The notes below the pieces were generated by a model that had not been told where the DNA came from, did no database searches, and worked only from the letters and a program-made list of their open reading frames with translations. The translations under genes were made by a program, and so were the position numbers. From Nannocystis punicea (lineage in GTDB: Bacteria > Myxococcota_A > Polyangia > Nannocystales > Nannocystaceae), in the NCBI RefSeq assembly GCF_026965555.1, contig NZ_CP114040.1, forward strand, positions 8,034,001 to 8,098,000: a DNA stretch of 64,000 nucleotides. The letters are read 5' to 3'. Position 1 is the stretch's first letter. Every line of letters begins with the position of its first letter. Shown piece after piece: positions 52,793 to 61,567 of the stretch.

Positions 52793-54088
52793 TCACTGGC
52801 TCGCCGAAGTGGGGCTCACCGCCGACGGGTCGGCCGCGCCGCCGGGACGGTGGCCCGAGTCGAAGTGCTTCGGCGCCACGTCGCAGCGCACCGGCAGCGC
52901 CGTCAGGCCGCGCAGGATCTGGTTCGGTTTCCACCGCAGGGATCCGCGCGGCGCCGCGAGCCGCAGGCCCGGCATGTCGCGCAGGAGCACGCGGAACGCG
53001 ATCTGTCCCTCCAGCCGGGTCAGCGGCGCACCCAGGCAATAGTGCGGGCCGCCGCCGAACGCCAGGTGGCGGTTGGGCTCACGGTCGAGCTTCAGCTGCT
53101 CCGGGCCCGCGAACATGTCCGGGTCGTGATTCGCGGACGCGAGCGAGGCGAACACGCGTTGGCCGCGCGGAATCGTGTGACCGGAGTAGGTCACCGGCGC
53201 AGTCGTATACCGCTCGGTGCCGAGCTCGACCGGGCTCGTGAATCGCAGCAGTTCATCGACCGCCGAGGGCATCAGCGCCGGCTCTCGCGCGAGGCGCTCC
53301 ATGGCCTCCGGCTGGTCGAACAGGGCCAGCGTCCCGCTGGCGATCAAGTTCACCGTCGTCTCGTGCCCGGCGATCAGCAGGAGCATCACCATGGACAGCA
53401 GCTCGTCGTCGCTGAGCTGGCTGCCCGACTCCTCCGCGCGGATCAGCGCCGCGACGAGGTCTTCCCCGCCCTCGCTCCGCCGCCGCTTCACGAGGCCACG
53501 GACGTAGCGCAGCAGCATCCACAGCATCGGGATGGACAGGAGCATGTCGGTCGTCGTGACCATGCGGAGCAGGCGGTTCGTCCACCGGCGGAAGCGCTGG
53601 CGTTCATCGGCCGGGACGCCGAGCATCTCGCTTATCACAGTGATGGGCAGCGGCGCCGCGAAGTCCTCGAGCAGATCGATCGACCCGCGCGCCCGCGCCT
53701 GCCCCGCGAGGTCGGTAGCGATGGCCTCGATCCGCGCGCGCAGATCTTCGACGCGGCGCGGAGTGAACGCCTGGTGCACCAGCGACCGCAGCCGCCCGTG
53801 ATCCGGCGGATCTTGATCGAGCATGGTCTTCGAGAGCGGGCGCAGGAAGCCCGGCATCCACGGGACAGTCCGCTTGCGCTCCGCGTCCGTGAGCGCGGTG
53901 AAGGGGTTCTTGGCCAGGCGCGGCTCCTTGAGCGCCGCCGACACGTCCGTGTAGCGGGTGATGAGCCACGCCGGCTTCTTGTCGCCCGCCGTGAACCGCA
54001 CGACCGGCGCCTCGGCCCGCAGCCGGACGTAGAGGGAAAACGGGTTCGCCTTGTGCTCCGCTGTCGCCAGCGTGGGGATGTCGATCAT
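52793..54088 (-). CDS. Cytochrome P450
   Basis: 431 residues from ATG 54088, overlapping the TGA of the tetR gene by ATGA. The I-helix motif AGHETT, the ExxR motif in AVDELLRF, the PERF-like region LKLDREPNRHLAFGGGPHYC with the heme-ligand Cys, and DPPDHGRLRSLVHQAF identify a soluble bacterial class I P450 (CYP107-like by general look). It hydroxylates an unknown small molecule using a ferredoxin/reductase pair that is not encoded nearby. Expression is likely controlled by the TetR protein encoded immediately upstream in the same operon. Confidence 0.94.
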   Translation of the reverse strand: MIDIPTLATAEHKANPFSLYVRLRAEAPVVRFTAGDKKPAWLITRYTDVSAALKEPRLAKNPFTALTDAERKRTVPWMPGFLRPLSKTMLDQDPPDHGRLRSLVHQAFTPRRVEDLRARIEAIATDLAGQARARGSIDLLEDFAAPLPITVISEMLGVPADERQRFRRWTNRLLRMVTTTDMLLSIPMLWMLLRYVRGLVKRRRSEGGEDLVAALIRAEESGSQLSDDELLSMVMLLLIAGHETTVNLIASGTLALFDQPEAMERLAREPALMPSAVDELLRFTSPVELGTERYTTAPVTYSGHTIPRGQRVFASLASANHDPDMFAGPEQLKLDREPNRHLAFGGGPHYCLGAPLTRLEGQIAFRVLLRDMPGLRLAAPRGSLRWKPNQILRGLTALPVRCDVAPKHFDSGHRPGGAADPSAVSPTSASQ

Positions 54089-54702
54089 GATCGCCTGCCT
54101 TTCCTCGTCTTCGTCGTTGTTCGCGCCGCGGCGGCCGGACTCGCCTCGACGCGGGCCAGCGCGATGAGCTCGTCGCGGAGCGCACGCTTCTGCTTCGCCG
54201 TCAGCGCCGCGATCCCGACGGCCTCGGACAACCAGAAGCCGTCGAGGGCGGCCTGGATCAGCATGGCCCGCCCCTCGGGGACGCCTTCGGCGACGTCGCG
54301 CGCGACGGTCTGGGCGTTGAGCTCGCGGGCGAGGCGCCTGACCGCGGGTTGCGACTGCACGGCCTCGACGAAGGCGAGCAGCAGCGCCTGGGGCGCCTCG
54401 GCCTCCTGCCGCTTCGAGTCGAAGGACAGGACGATCTGCGCGCGCAGCCTGGCGCCGCGCGGCTGCGGATCCTTCGCCGCCAGCTCCGCGACGAGGCCGT
54501 CCATGCGGCGCACCAGCCGGTCGAGGAGCGCCAGGATGAGGTCGTTCTTCGTCTTGAAGTGATGGAAAAAGCCGCCCTTGCTGAGCCCGACCTCGGTGAT
54601 CACCGCGTCGACGCTCAGGCGGCTCATGCCTCGCTCGAGGATGAGCCGCTGAGCGGCGTCCAGGATCCGCTCGCGCGCGCTCTCGTAGGTCCGTGCCGCC
54701 AC
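54085..54702 (-). CDS. TetR family transcriptional regulator
   Basis: 205 residues from GTG 54702. The HTH is in RERILDAAQRLILERGMSRL and SVDAVITEVGLSKGGFFHHF, followed by KTKNDLILALLDRL. The C-terminal domain resembles the TetR_C_6/13-type ligand domain (GFWLSEAVGIAALTAKQKRA). The start codon lies 8 bp behind the predicted -10, so the mRNA would be leaderless. The operator at 54713-54734 overlaps its promoter. It is co-transcribed with the P450 gene, a usual arrangement for a ligand-induced detoxification or modification enzyme. Confidence 0.93.
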   Translation of the reverse strand: MAARTYESARERILDAAQRLILERGMSRLSVDAVITEVGLSKGGFFHHFKTKNDLILALLDRLVRRMDGLVAELAAKDPQPRGARLRAQIVLSFDSKRQEAEAPQALLLAFVEAVQSQPAVRRLARELNAQTVARDVAEGVPEGRAMLIQAALDGFWLSEAVGIAALTAKQKRALRDELIALARVEASPAAAARTTTKTRKGRRS

Positions 54703-54709
54703 GGGCCAT

Positions 54710-54739
54710 ACTATACCGACTGGTCGGTCGGTATGCCAA
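54710..54739 (-). promoter_or_regulatory. tetR-P450 promoter and operator
   Basis: Minus strand: TTGGCA (-35, 54734-54739), 18-bp spacer, TATAGT (-10, 54710-54715). Inside is the palindrome ATACCGAC-N6-GTCGGTAT (54713-54734), with an inner ACCGAC-TG-GTCGGT (54715-54728) and overlapping GTCGGT half-sites. These are typical TetR-family operators covering the -10 and spacer. Repression by the adjacent TetR is strongly suggested. Confidence 0.78.
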
Positions 54740-54833
54740 CGCTCGCGTGAAAACGGCGGTCCCGGCCGGCTGGCCGGGGCGCAGCGCTCGCTCTCCGGTC
54801 CGAACCTCCGCGGCCGGCCCGCCCCGGCTGACG

Positions 54834-55028
54834 CTATCGACCTCGGGTCAGAGCCTCGACCTCGGCGGCCGGGGCGCGCTGGCCGAGCAGATCGAAGCAG
54901 TCGTCGTCCGGACGATCGGCGCGGATGAACTCGACCGCGCCGACGAACGGCGACGCCTCCCCGACAGAAGCAGCAGACCGGTCATGACTTCGGATGCGCC
55001 GTTGGAGCGTCTTTCTCGACAAGCACAC
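54834..55028 (-). CDS. Small acidic hypothetical protein downstream of the NACHT gene
   Basis: 64 residues from GTG 55028, 15 bp after the stop of the NACHT protein gene on the same strand. The C-terminal two thirds (EASPFVGAVEFIRADRPDDD, then CFDLLGQRAPAAEVEAL) look like genuine protein with the codon usage of its neighbours. The N-terminal part is basic. There is no signal peptide or known family. The tight spacing suggests co-expression with the NTPase. Confidence 0.45.
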   Translation of the reverse strand: MCLSRKTLQRRIRSHDRSAASVGEASPFVGAVEFIRADRPDDDCFDLLGQRAPAAEVEALTRGR

Positions 55029-55043
55029 CTCGACGTTCGACGT

Positions 55044-57995
55044 TCAGGCTCTCGAGCGGCGGTCGCGCTTGACGAACGGCTCGAGCGCGAGCGCGAACTC
55101 GTCCGCGAGTTCCGTGTATCCGTGCACCTCGTCCGGGCCGATATGGCGGTAGTACCACCAAAGCACCCATTCCGCGTCGTCTGCAGGCTGCTCCTCGATA
55201 CTACGGGCCTCGGCGCGAATCTCACGTCGCGTGCTCCGCTCGGACCATCGATCGATCTCCAGACACTGCAAGATCTGTCGGGCCGACTCCAGCGACAGAT
55301 GCGACAGGCCATCCCGGAACACGTCATGTCTCCGCAGGGTTCGAAGGCCCTCGACCCGGAACTGCGGCGTCCTGAAGCGCCCCAGCCACGACAGGACCTC
55401 CCGCAGGTCCTTCGACCGCCTCATGTCCTCGATCGTGCTCCGAAAGAGCGACGAATCCCGGGACCGATTCACGGCCGACCAGAGGATCCAACTCCCGAAG
55501 ACCACCACGAGGCCGATCAGGGCGATCAGCCCGCCCGCGTTCAGGAACCCGGACCGCTCGAGCGCGGGCAAGATGAACGCCAACAAGATGAATTCCCCCA
55601 GCAACACGACCCCGAGCCACTGGGCTTGCTTGGACCAGTGCCACCACAGCAGAATCGCGAGCGGCGCGAACGGGCGCTGCCACCCCTTGACGAAGAGGCC
55701 GCGCAGGTTGCCCCACATGGCGAACCCCGGCCAGAGCGCAAGATAGCCGGTCACGACGAGCACAGGCACGGCGATCTCGTGAGGAATAGCGCCCCTCGCT
55801 ATCCGGCTGACGTCGAACGCAAAGGCCAGGCTGAACAGTCCGGCGAAGCGCATCGACGTGATCGCCATGCACTTGAGCGAGCTGCGAAGCGCCCACCCCA
55901 GCAGCGATGACAGCGTCAGAAACACGAACAACGCATGAGGAAGCCAGGTGCGAGCCTCAAGCCCGGCGAGGACGGACATGCCCCCCAGGAGGGTCAGGAA
56001 GGCGACCTGCAGGACGGCATCCGTGACCGGCAGCGCCCGCAGCGCACGCGCCGTGCCGATCCAGCGGTCAGGATCGGGGAGCCTGCCGAGTTTCAACTCG
56101 ATCCCGAACCGCTCCTCTCTCAGCTTCCCATTCTCGGTCATCTCCTCGAGCATGTCGCGGATGCTCGTGCGCAGCTTCGGCGTCGCGGTGCGCAGCCGGT
56201 GGACCTGAAGGAAGGCCGCGTCCTGCAGCATGCGGCTGCCGGAGAGCAGGGCAAAATCGATGTACTCCACGAGCTCGACCTCCGGAGCCGTACCTGCGAC
56301 CTCGAGCGCCCACTTCTGGTCGAGAATGTTGCCGCGCTCGAGCGCCCGCCGCACCAGCCAGGCGATGTCGTCCACCAGGGCGTCCGGAAGTTTACCCCCG
56401 TAGGCGAAGCCCACCTGCAGCACCTCGAGCACATGCAGCGCCTTGGGCGGCCACACGAACCCGAGCTCCTCCTCCGGGCTCTCCGACGCAGCACACCTGT
56501 ACTCGCGAACCAGCTCCGCGGCCGTGTCCACGAGCGGCTTCACCGACGCTCCGGACAAATTCTGGAACATGGCTACACACGCTTCCCGCCAGCGATAATC
56601 CTTGAGCAGCAACCGCGGCGAGACGAGCCCGGGGTTGTGCACGAGATGTGACGATACGAAGAATTCTTGCAGGCGCCGGTGATGCGCGAAGCGGACGGTG
56701 CTCCTGGCCGGTTCGTCCTCACAGCGCTCGATGGCGAGCAGGTGCGCCATCTCCAGCGCGTCGAGGAGCGAATCTTCGAGCGTGTACTTGCCGTTGCTGA
56801 CACGATCGATGAGCGCGCCGCGGGTCGGGCGCAGGCCGAGCTCCGGATCCCTCGCCATCGCCAGCGCGATGAATTCGGCGGCCGCACGCAGCTCGTCGAC
56901 CGTCCTGCCGAATTTCTGCGCGATCCGGTATCGATCGCGCTCGAGCCTCCGCTCGACGAACGCGGCGAAGAGCTGGTGCGCGCCCTGCGGAACGGCGCGC
57001 GTCTCGTTGGCATGGCTACAAAGCAGCGTCAGCATCAGCGGGTTGCTGCACAGCTCCTGGAACTCGCGCGAGCTGATCTGCAGATGACCCACGATCTGGC
57101 GCGCGAGGGCGGGATCCTCCACGTGTCGACGGATGAACTCGACGCGCTTACCGTCGGAGAGCGGTCTGATCAAGAAGTGCGCCCACCCCGGGCGGTTCGG
57201 CCCGCGGAACCGTCGTGACGCGACCACGACACGGCACGCGCTCATCGTAAAGGCGAAGTCCTGGATCGCCCGCGCGTAACTGTCGACGATCCTGTCTTCC
57301 TCCGTGCTCCCGAGTACGTCCTTGAGCTCGTCGAAGGAGTCGAACAAAAACAGCAGCCGCCCCTCGCGGCACCAGGCGTGAAAGTCGGACGCGATGAACG
57401 CTTCGATGTCGGGATGTCGGACGCGACGCAGCTCCTGGTGGACGAACGACTCGATCAACTCCCGGTCGATCGCCCCGCCGGGATTGCGCAGGCGCTGAAG
57501 GTCGAGGTAGAGCGGGACGACGGTCGCGCCGCCCGAGCTCATCTTCTCGAGCCACCTCCGCGCCAGATGGCGCAGCGATACGCTCTTCCCGGCGCCGGGA
57601 TCGCCTTCGAGGTGAATGAGCTTGTGCTTACAATGGAGCAGCGCCGCCGACAGCGACTTCTCGAGCCGGCGGTCAGGAAGCGTCGACGAAGACCACCGGC
57701 GCTTCGCCTCGACCTCGACTTCGACCTCGGCCTCGAGTTCGGTGTAGTACTGCTCCCGCCAACCCGTCTCGCTGCTGTGGTTCGCCAGATTGACGAACGT
57801 TTGCGCGAGCAAGACCTGGCGTCGAGACAGCCCCGTCGCCCCGGCGAGCCGCCGAGCCGCGAGCAGGTTCCACAGCTCTGCGACGCGATTCAGCAGCGCG
57901 AGGCCGACCACGACGACGCCGATGATGACGAGGAGCCAGGGGGGCACTCCATGCGCCCGAAGTAGATCGAGACCTTCGCTTCCGTCGCCGAGCAC
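55044..57995 (-). CDS. Membrane-anchored NACHT-domain NTPase
   Basis: 983 residues from GTG 57995 (a GTG at 57947 is also possible). An N-terminal transmembrane helix (about 19-36) precedes a NACHT NTPase: Walker A GDPGAGKS (131-138), Walker B LLFLFDSFDE (214-223), sensor-like ACRVVVASR, and a winged-helix end with FAHHRRLQEFFVSS (436-449). A helical repeat-like part (about 450-650) leads to a C-terminal region with about six membrane helices (660-840) and a cytoplasmic tail. STAND NTPases of this type act as signal switches, and bacterial NACHT proteins are known in anti-phage defence. The combination with a multi-helix membrane module is unusual, and no effector was recognised. Confidence 0.85.
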   Translation of the reverse strand: MLGDGSEGLDLLRAHGVPPWLLVIIGVVVVGLALLNRVAELWNLLAARRLAGATGLSRRQVLLAQTFVNLANHSSETGWREQYYTELEAEVEVEVEAKRRWSSSTLPDRRLEKSLSAALLHCKHKLIHLEGDPGAGKSVSLRHLARRWLEKMSSGGATVVPLYLDLQRLRNPGGAIDRELIESFVHQELRRVRHPDIEAFIASDFHAWCREGRLLFLFDSFDELKDVLGSTEEDRIVDSYARAIQDFAFTMSACRVVVASRRFRGPNRPGWAHFLIRPLSDGKRVEFIRRHVEDPALARQIVGHLQISSREFQELCSNPLMLTLLCSHANETRAVPQGAHQLFAAFVERRLERDRYRIAQKFGRTVDELRAAAEFIALAMARDPELGLRPTRGALIDRVSNGKYTLEDSLLDALEMAHLLAIERCEDEPARSTVRFAHHRRLQEFFVSSHLVHNPGLVSPRLLLKDYRWREACVAMFQNLSGASVKPLVDTAAELVREYRCAASESPEEELGFVWPPKALHVLEVLQVGFAYGGKLPDALVDDIAWLVRRALERGNILDQKWALEVAGTAPEVELVEYIDFALLSGSRMLQDAAFLQVHRLRTATPKLRTSIRDMLEEMTENGKLREERFGIELKLGRLPDPDRWIGTARALRALPVTDAVLQVAFLTLLGGMSVLAGLEARTWLPHALFVFLTLSSLLGWALRSSLKCMAITSMRFAGLFSLAFAFDVSRIARGAIPHEIAVPVLVVTGYLALWPGFAMWGNLRGLFVKGWQRPFAPLAILLWWHWSKQAQWLGVVLLGEFILLAFILPALERSGFLNAGGLIALIGLVVVFGSWILWSAVNRSRDSSLFRSTIEDMRRSKDLREVLSWLGRFRTPQFRVEGLRTLRRHDVFRDGLSHLSLESARQILQCLEIDRWSERSTRREIRAEARSIEEQPADDAEWVLWWYYRHIGPDEVHGYTELADEFALALEPFVKRDRRSRA

Positions 57996-58458
57996 GTCCT
58001 GAGGGTAACAGGTTTGATCGACGCGGGCGAGGCGCACGCGAGGCGTCAGCTCGAGGAGGATGTACGGCCGGCCGATCCTGCGGGGCAAGAGCACCGACGA
58101 TACCGTCAAGCCGCGGCCTGGAAGGCGGCCCGACCTCCATTGCGTGCGTTCGGGACGCGCCGCCACAGCGCCGAGAGAAGACGCAGGGCATTGGCGTGAC
58201 CAGGCGGCCCAAGGCAGCGAGCCGGACGTTCGCTCGGGCTCGGGTCCACGGCGAGAACTTGAGCTCGCCCTCGGAGTTTGACGCCGCGGTCTTGGCGTGG
58301 TCACGATGTAGCGGCCGAAGGGACGGGCTTCGCCCCGCTCGTCCATGGCTATCGCCGGACTGCATTCGTCCGACAGGCTCGAATGGGCCGAGGCCTCATG
58401 GCGGGCGAGCTCCGCCACCCATCGCTCCTGGGCCCACCGGTGGCAGCGCTCTCGCCAT
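57996..58458. other. Intergenic region between kinase and NACHT genes
   Basis: 463 bp between two minus-strand genes. No convincing reading frame, repeat or terminator was seen. It should contain the promoter of the NACHT gene. Confidence 0.35.
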
Positions 58459-61400
58459 TCATCCCGGGGCCCTCTCGTCAATCCCGGCCGGCGCGCGCGG
58501 CCCGTCGTGATTCGCCAGCCAATCACCGACGCGCGCCGCGTCGGCGTCGCCCACGGGCGTCGCGAGCGAGCGAAAGCCCGCCTCGGCGCGAGCGGCCAGG
58601 CGCAGCGCCTCGTCCTGGCTCTGGCCGGCGTCCCACAGCGCGCGCGCCAGCAGGAAGCGCACCCTTGCGAGGAGCGACGGCAGCACCTGGTGCTTCTCGA
58701 GCAACGCCTGCGCCCGCTCGAGCGGAGGTATCGCCGCCGCCGCGTCGCCGCGGACGACGTGCGCTTCACCGAGGCCCGCGAGCGCGAACGCGTTGTCGAT
58801 GAAGTCGGGGCCCTGGGCCTTCTCTCGCAGGGCGAGCGCCCGCGCGTAGTGCTCCAGCGCCGCCTCGACCTCGCCCCGGCGCAGGGACACGTCGCCGAAG
58901 CCCTCCAGCGAAGTGCCGACCCCCTCGTGCTCCGGGCCGAACACTTCCTCGTAGATCGCGCGCGCGGTGCGATAGGCGGCGAGCGCCGCGTCCAGGTCCC
59001 CGAGTTCGCGCTCGGCGTTCCCGATCGCCAGCTGAGCGTCGGCGACCAGCGGGCGCGCGCCCTCGGTGGCCTCGAAGCTGCGGAGCGCTCGCCTCGCCAC
59101 GTCGAACGACTCTCGCACCCTCCCCAGCTTGCGCAGCGCTCCGCTCATCGCCAGCAGGATCACCGCCACCTGCGGATGGTCCTTGCCGCGCGCGGCCTCC
59201 ACGATGGCCAGGGCCTCGGCGAACACGGCCTCGGCCTCGACCGCTCGATCCTCCAGCATGGATTGATTGCCGGTCCGCACGAGGAGCCCGCCGTAGGCGG
59301 GATGCTTGGCGCCGAACAGCCGCCGCGACAGCTCCGTCGCGCGACGCAGGTGCTCGCGGGCCGCCTCGGCGTCGCCCTGCGCGCTGGCTGCCATGGCGAC
59401 GAGCTCGAGCGATTGCACCGTGTGGCGGTGCTCCGCCCCGAACGCCTGCTCCCGGACCGCCAGCGAGGCCGCGTACTCGGCCCGCGCCGCGGCGAAATCA
59501 CCAGAGTTGTAGAGCAGGCTGCCGAAGTTCGCGCGCAGCGCTCCTTCGAGCTCCGGATCGGCGCCCCACCGCTCGAGGGCGGCCCGCGCATGAAAGGCCC
59601 ACTCGCGGCCGGCCTCCGCCTGGAACAGCTGCGAACCGACCACGAACACCAGCGCGATGGCGGCGCGCGCGACGGTCCGATCGTGCCGCCCCGCCTGGGC
59701 CACCGCGTACGCCTCGCGCAGCGAGGACTCTGCCGCCTTCGGATCGACGGCCTCCAGCTGAATGGCGCCCAGAGTCTCGAGCGCCTCCGCCTCGGTCGGC
59801 GGGTGTCCGAGCGCCCGGGCCCGCAGGACCGCCCGCCTGGCCTCGGCGAGCCCTTCTTCGTGCCGCCCGAGCGACGCCAGGAATTTCGCCCGCGCCAGCA
59901 CCGTCTCGATGTCGCGCGCCTCGGCGGCCTGATCGCGGCCTTCGGGGGCACGTACGGGCCTTCGCAGCGCCTCGAGGTTCGCACAGGCGGCGATGCTCGT
60001 GAGCCTGAAGGCCGCGTCGACCGCCTTCGTGACCCCGTCGGCGTCCACGTCGCCGAGCAGGCCCGTCAATGCTCGGACCTCCGTCAGTCGGCGATCGAGG
60101 CAGAGCATCCGCAGTGACAGCAATTCGTCCGACTGCTCGCCACGGACGCGCGTCGCCTCGCACGCGTCCGTGTGCATCGCCGACCATTCGCGCCCGTACG
60201 CGTCGAGCGTGCGCGCGACGGTGTCCCACATGTCCTCGGCGTGCGCCAGGCCGGTGGCCAGGAACCTGTGGCGAATCGTCGCTCGCGCATCGTCGCCCCA
60301 GACCTGGGCGAATTTCGCCGCGCTCCCCTGACAGAGCGCCGCCGAAGCGCCGCCGAAGTGCGCCGCTGCGAATATCGACAGTCCGAGGACGCCCGCCCCG
60401 AGCCCCACGACGGCCCGCCTCGCCCAGGTCTGCCGCGGATCTTGCGACAGCGCGGCGAGCAGGGCATCCATCGCCGGGAAGCGCGCCTCCGGGGCCAGGC
60501 GGAGGCCGCGCTCCAACACCCGCCGGACGAATGCAGGGACCGCCGGGCCGCCTTCCACGGGCGGGAGCTTGCCTCTCTGCGCCTCGGCGCGGAGGACCTC
60601 GCGGGTATTGATCGTATACGGTCGCCGCTGGTACAGCGCCGCGAAGAGCGCGACGCAGAAGCTGAATTGATCGGCCCTCGCATCGACCTCGCTGCGCTCG
60701 AACTGCTCCGGCGCCATGTAGGCCGGGGTCCCGAGGAACGCCCCCGCCTGCGTGATCTCGTCGAACGGCTCGACGACGTCCGCGGAGCTCGAGACGTCCG
60801 CCTCCGTCCCCGACGCGCTCGAACGGACGAGGCCGAAGTCGGCCACGCAGACCCGCCCGTCTCGGCCGACGAGCACGTTGGCGGGCTTGAAGTCGCGGTG
60901 GATGAGCCCCTCCGCGTGGGCCGCCGCCAGCCCCTGGCCCACCTTCTTGAAGAGCTCCACGATGGCGCGCCACGAGTGCTCGCGCTGCGCGAGCCAGGCG
61001 CCGAGAGTGACCCCCTCGATCAGCTCCATGGCGATGAAGACGCTGGGGCCGAAGGTTCCGACGTCGTACACCGCGACCACGTTGGGATGGGACAGACGCG
61101 CCAGCGCCTGCGCCTCGCGCAACAACCTGCCGCGCAGCTCGGGCGAGCGGGCCAGCGCCGCGCTGCGCAGGAGCTTCAGCGCGACCTTGCGGTTCAGCTC
61201 CGGATCGTACGCCGCATAGACGACGCCCGTGCCGCCGACCCCCAGCGTCTCGAGCACGACATAGCGCCCGACGAGGGCGCCCCGTCTCAACAATTGGTGC
61301 GACTCGCCGTCGCCGACGGGGGACGTGACGGACCCCGAAGCGGATTGCGAGGAGTTCCTGGCGAGCGCGGACAGCAACCTCCGGCACGCGCCGCACGAGG

Positions 61401-61488
61401 CCGCGTGCGCCTCGACGCGGGCGCTCTCCTCCCGGGAGAGCATCCCCGCCACGAACTCGGTGATGGTGTTCTCCTCGGGACAGACCAT
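58459..61488 (-). CDS. Ser/Thr protein kinase with N-terminal zinc-finger and TPR array
   Basis: 1009 residues from ATG 61488; an in-frame ATG at 61590 would overlap the sigma factor gene. The N-terminus has an anti-sigma-like zinc finger (His28-x3-Cys32-x2-Cys35, in EAHAASCGACRR). The kinase domain follows (about 75-345): GVGGTG (83-88), Lys105, HRDFKPAN (198-205), DFG (217-219) and GTPAYMAPEQ. A transmembrane helix (RAVVGLGAGVLGLSIFAAAH) and a kinesin-light-chain-type TPR region come next. The catalytic loop has RDFKP rather than RDLKP, which is still active in related kinases. It is encoded directly behind a sigma factor gene; the zinc finger suggests direct contact with that sigma factor. 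Confidence 0.95.
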   Translation of the reverse strand: MVCPEENTITEFVAGMLSREESARVEAHAASCGACRRLLSALARNSSQSASGSVTSPVGDGESHQLLRRGALVGRYVVLETLGVGGTGVVYAAYDPELNRKVALKLLRSAALARSPELRGRLLREAQALARLSHPNVVAVYDVGTFGPSVFIAMELIEGVTLGAWLAQREHSWRAIVELFKKVGQGLAAAHAEGLIHRDFKPANVLVGRDGRVCVADFGLVRSSASGTEADVSSSADVVEPFDEITQAGAFLGTPAYMAPEQFERSEVDARADQFSFCVALFAALYQRRPYTINTREVLRAEAQRGKLPPVEGGPAVPAFVRRVLERGLRLAPEARFPAMDALLAALSQDPRQTWARRAVVGLGAGVLGLSIFAAAHFGGASAALCQGSAAKFAQVWGDDARATIRHRFLATGLAHAEDMWDTVARTLDAYGREWSAMHTDACEATRVRGEQSDELLSLRMLCLDRRLTEVRALTGLLGDVDADGVTKAVDAAFRLTSIAACANLEALRRPVRAPEGRDQAAEARDIETVLARAKFLASLGRHEEGLAEARRAVLRARALGHPPTEAEALETLGAIQLEAVDPKAAESSLREAYAVAQAGRHDRTVARAAIALVFVVGSQLFQAEAGREWAFHARAALERWGADPELEGALRANFGSLLYNSGDFAAARAEYAASLAVREQAFGAEHRHTVQSLELVAMAASAQGDAEAAREHLRRATELSRRLFGAKHPAYGGLLVRTGNQSMLEDRAVEAEAVFAEALAIVEAARGKDHPQVAVILLAMSGALRKLGRVRESFDVARRALRSFEATEGARPLVADAQLAIGNAERELGDLDAALAAYRTARAIYEEVFGPEHEGVGTSLEGFGDVSLRRGEVEAALEHYARALALREKAQGPDFIDNAFALAGLGEAHVVRGDAAAAIPPLERAQALLEKHQVLPSLLARVRFLLARALWDAGQSQDEALRLAARAEAGFRSLATPVGDADAARVGDWLANHDGPRAPAGIDERAPG

Positions 61489-61567
61489 CGGCGGCCAGAG
61501 ATAGGACGCCAGGGCAGGCGTGTCCACCGGCCCCGGGCTTGCTCGTCGCGACCTGCGCGCTCGCTGC

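Noticed and set aside
58345..60117. Plus-strand frame of 590 codons opposite the second kinase
   Set aside because: Antisense of the TPR region; no protein character.
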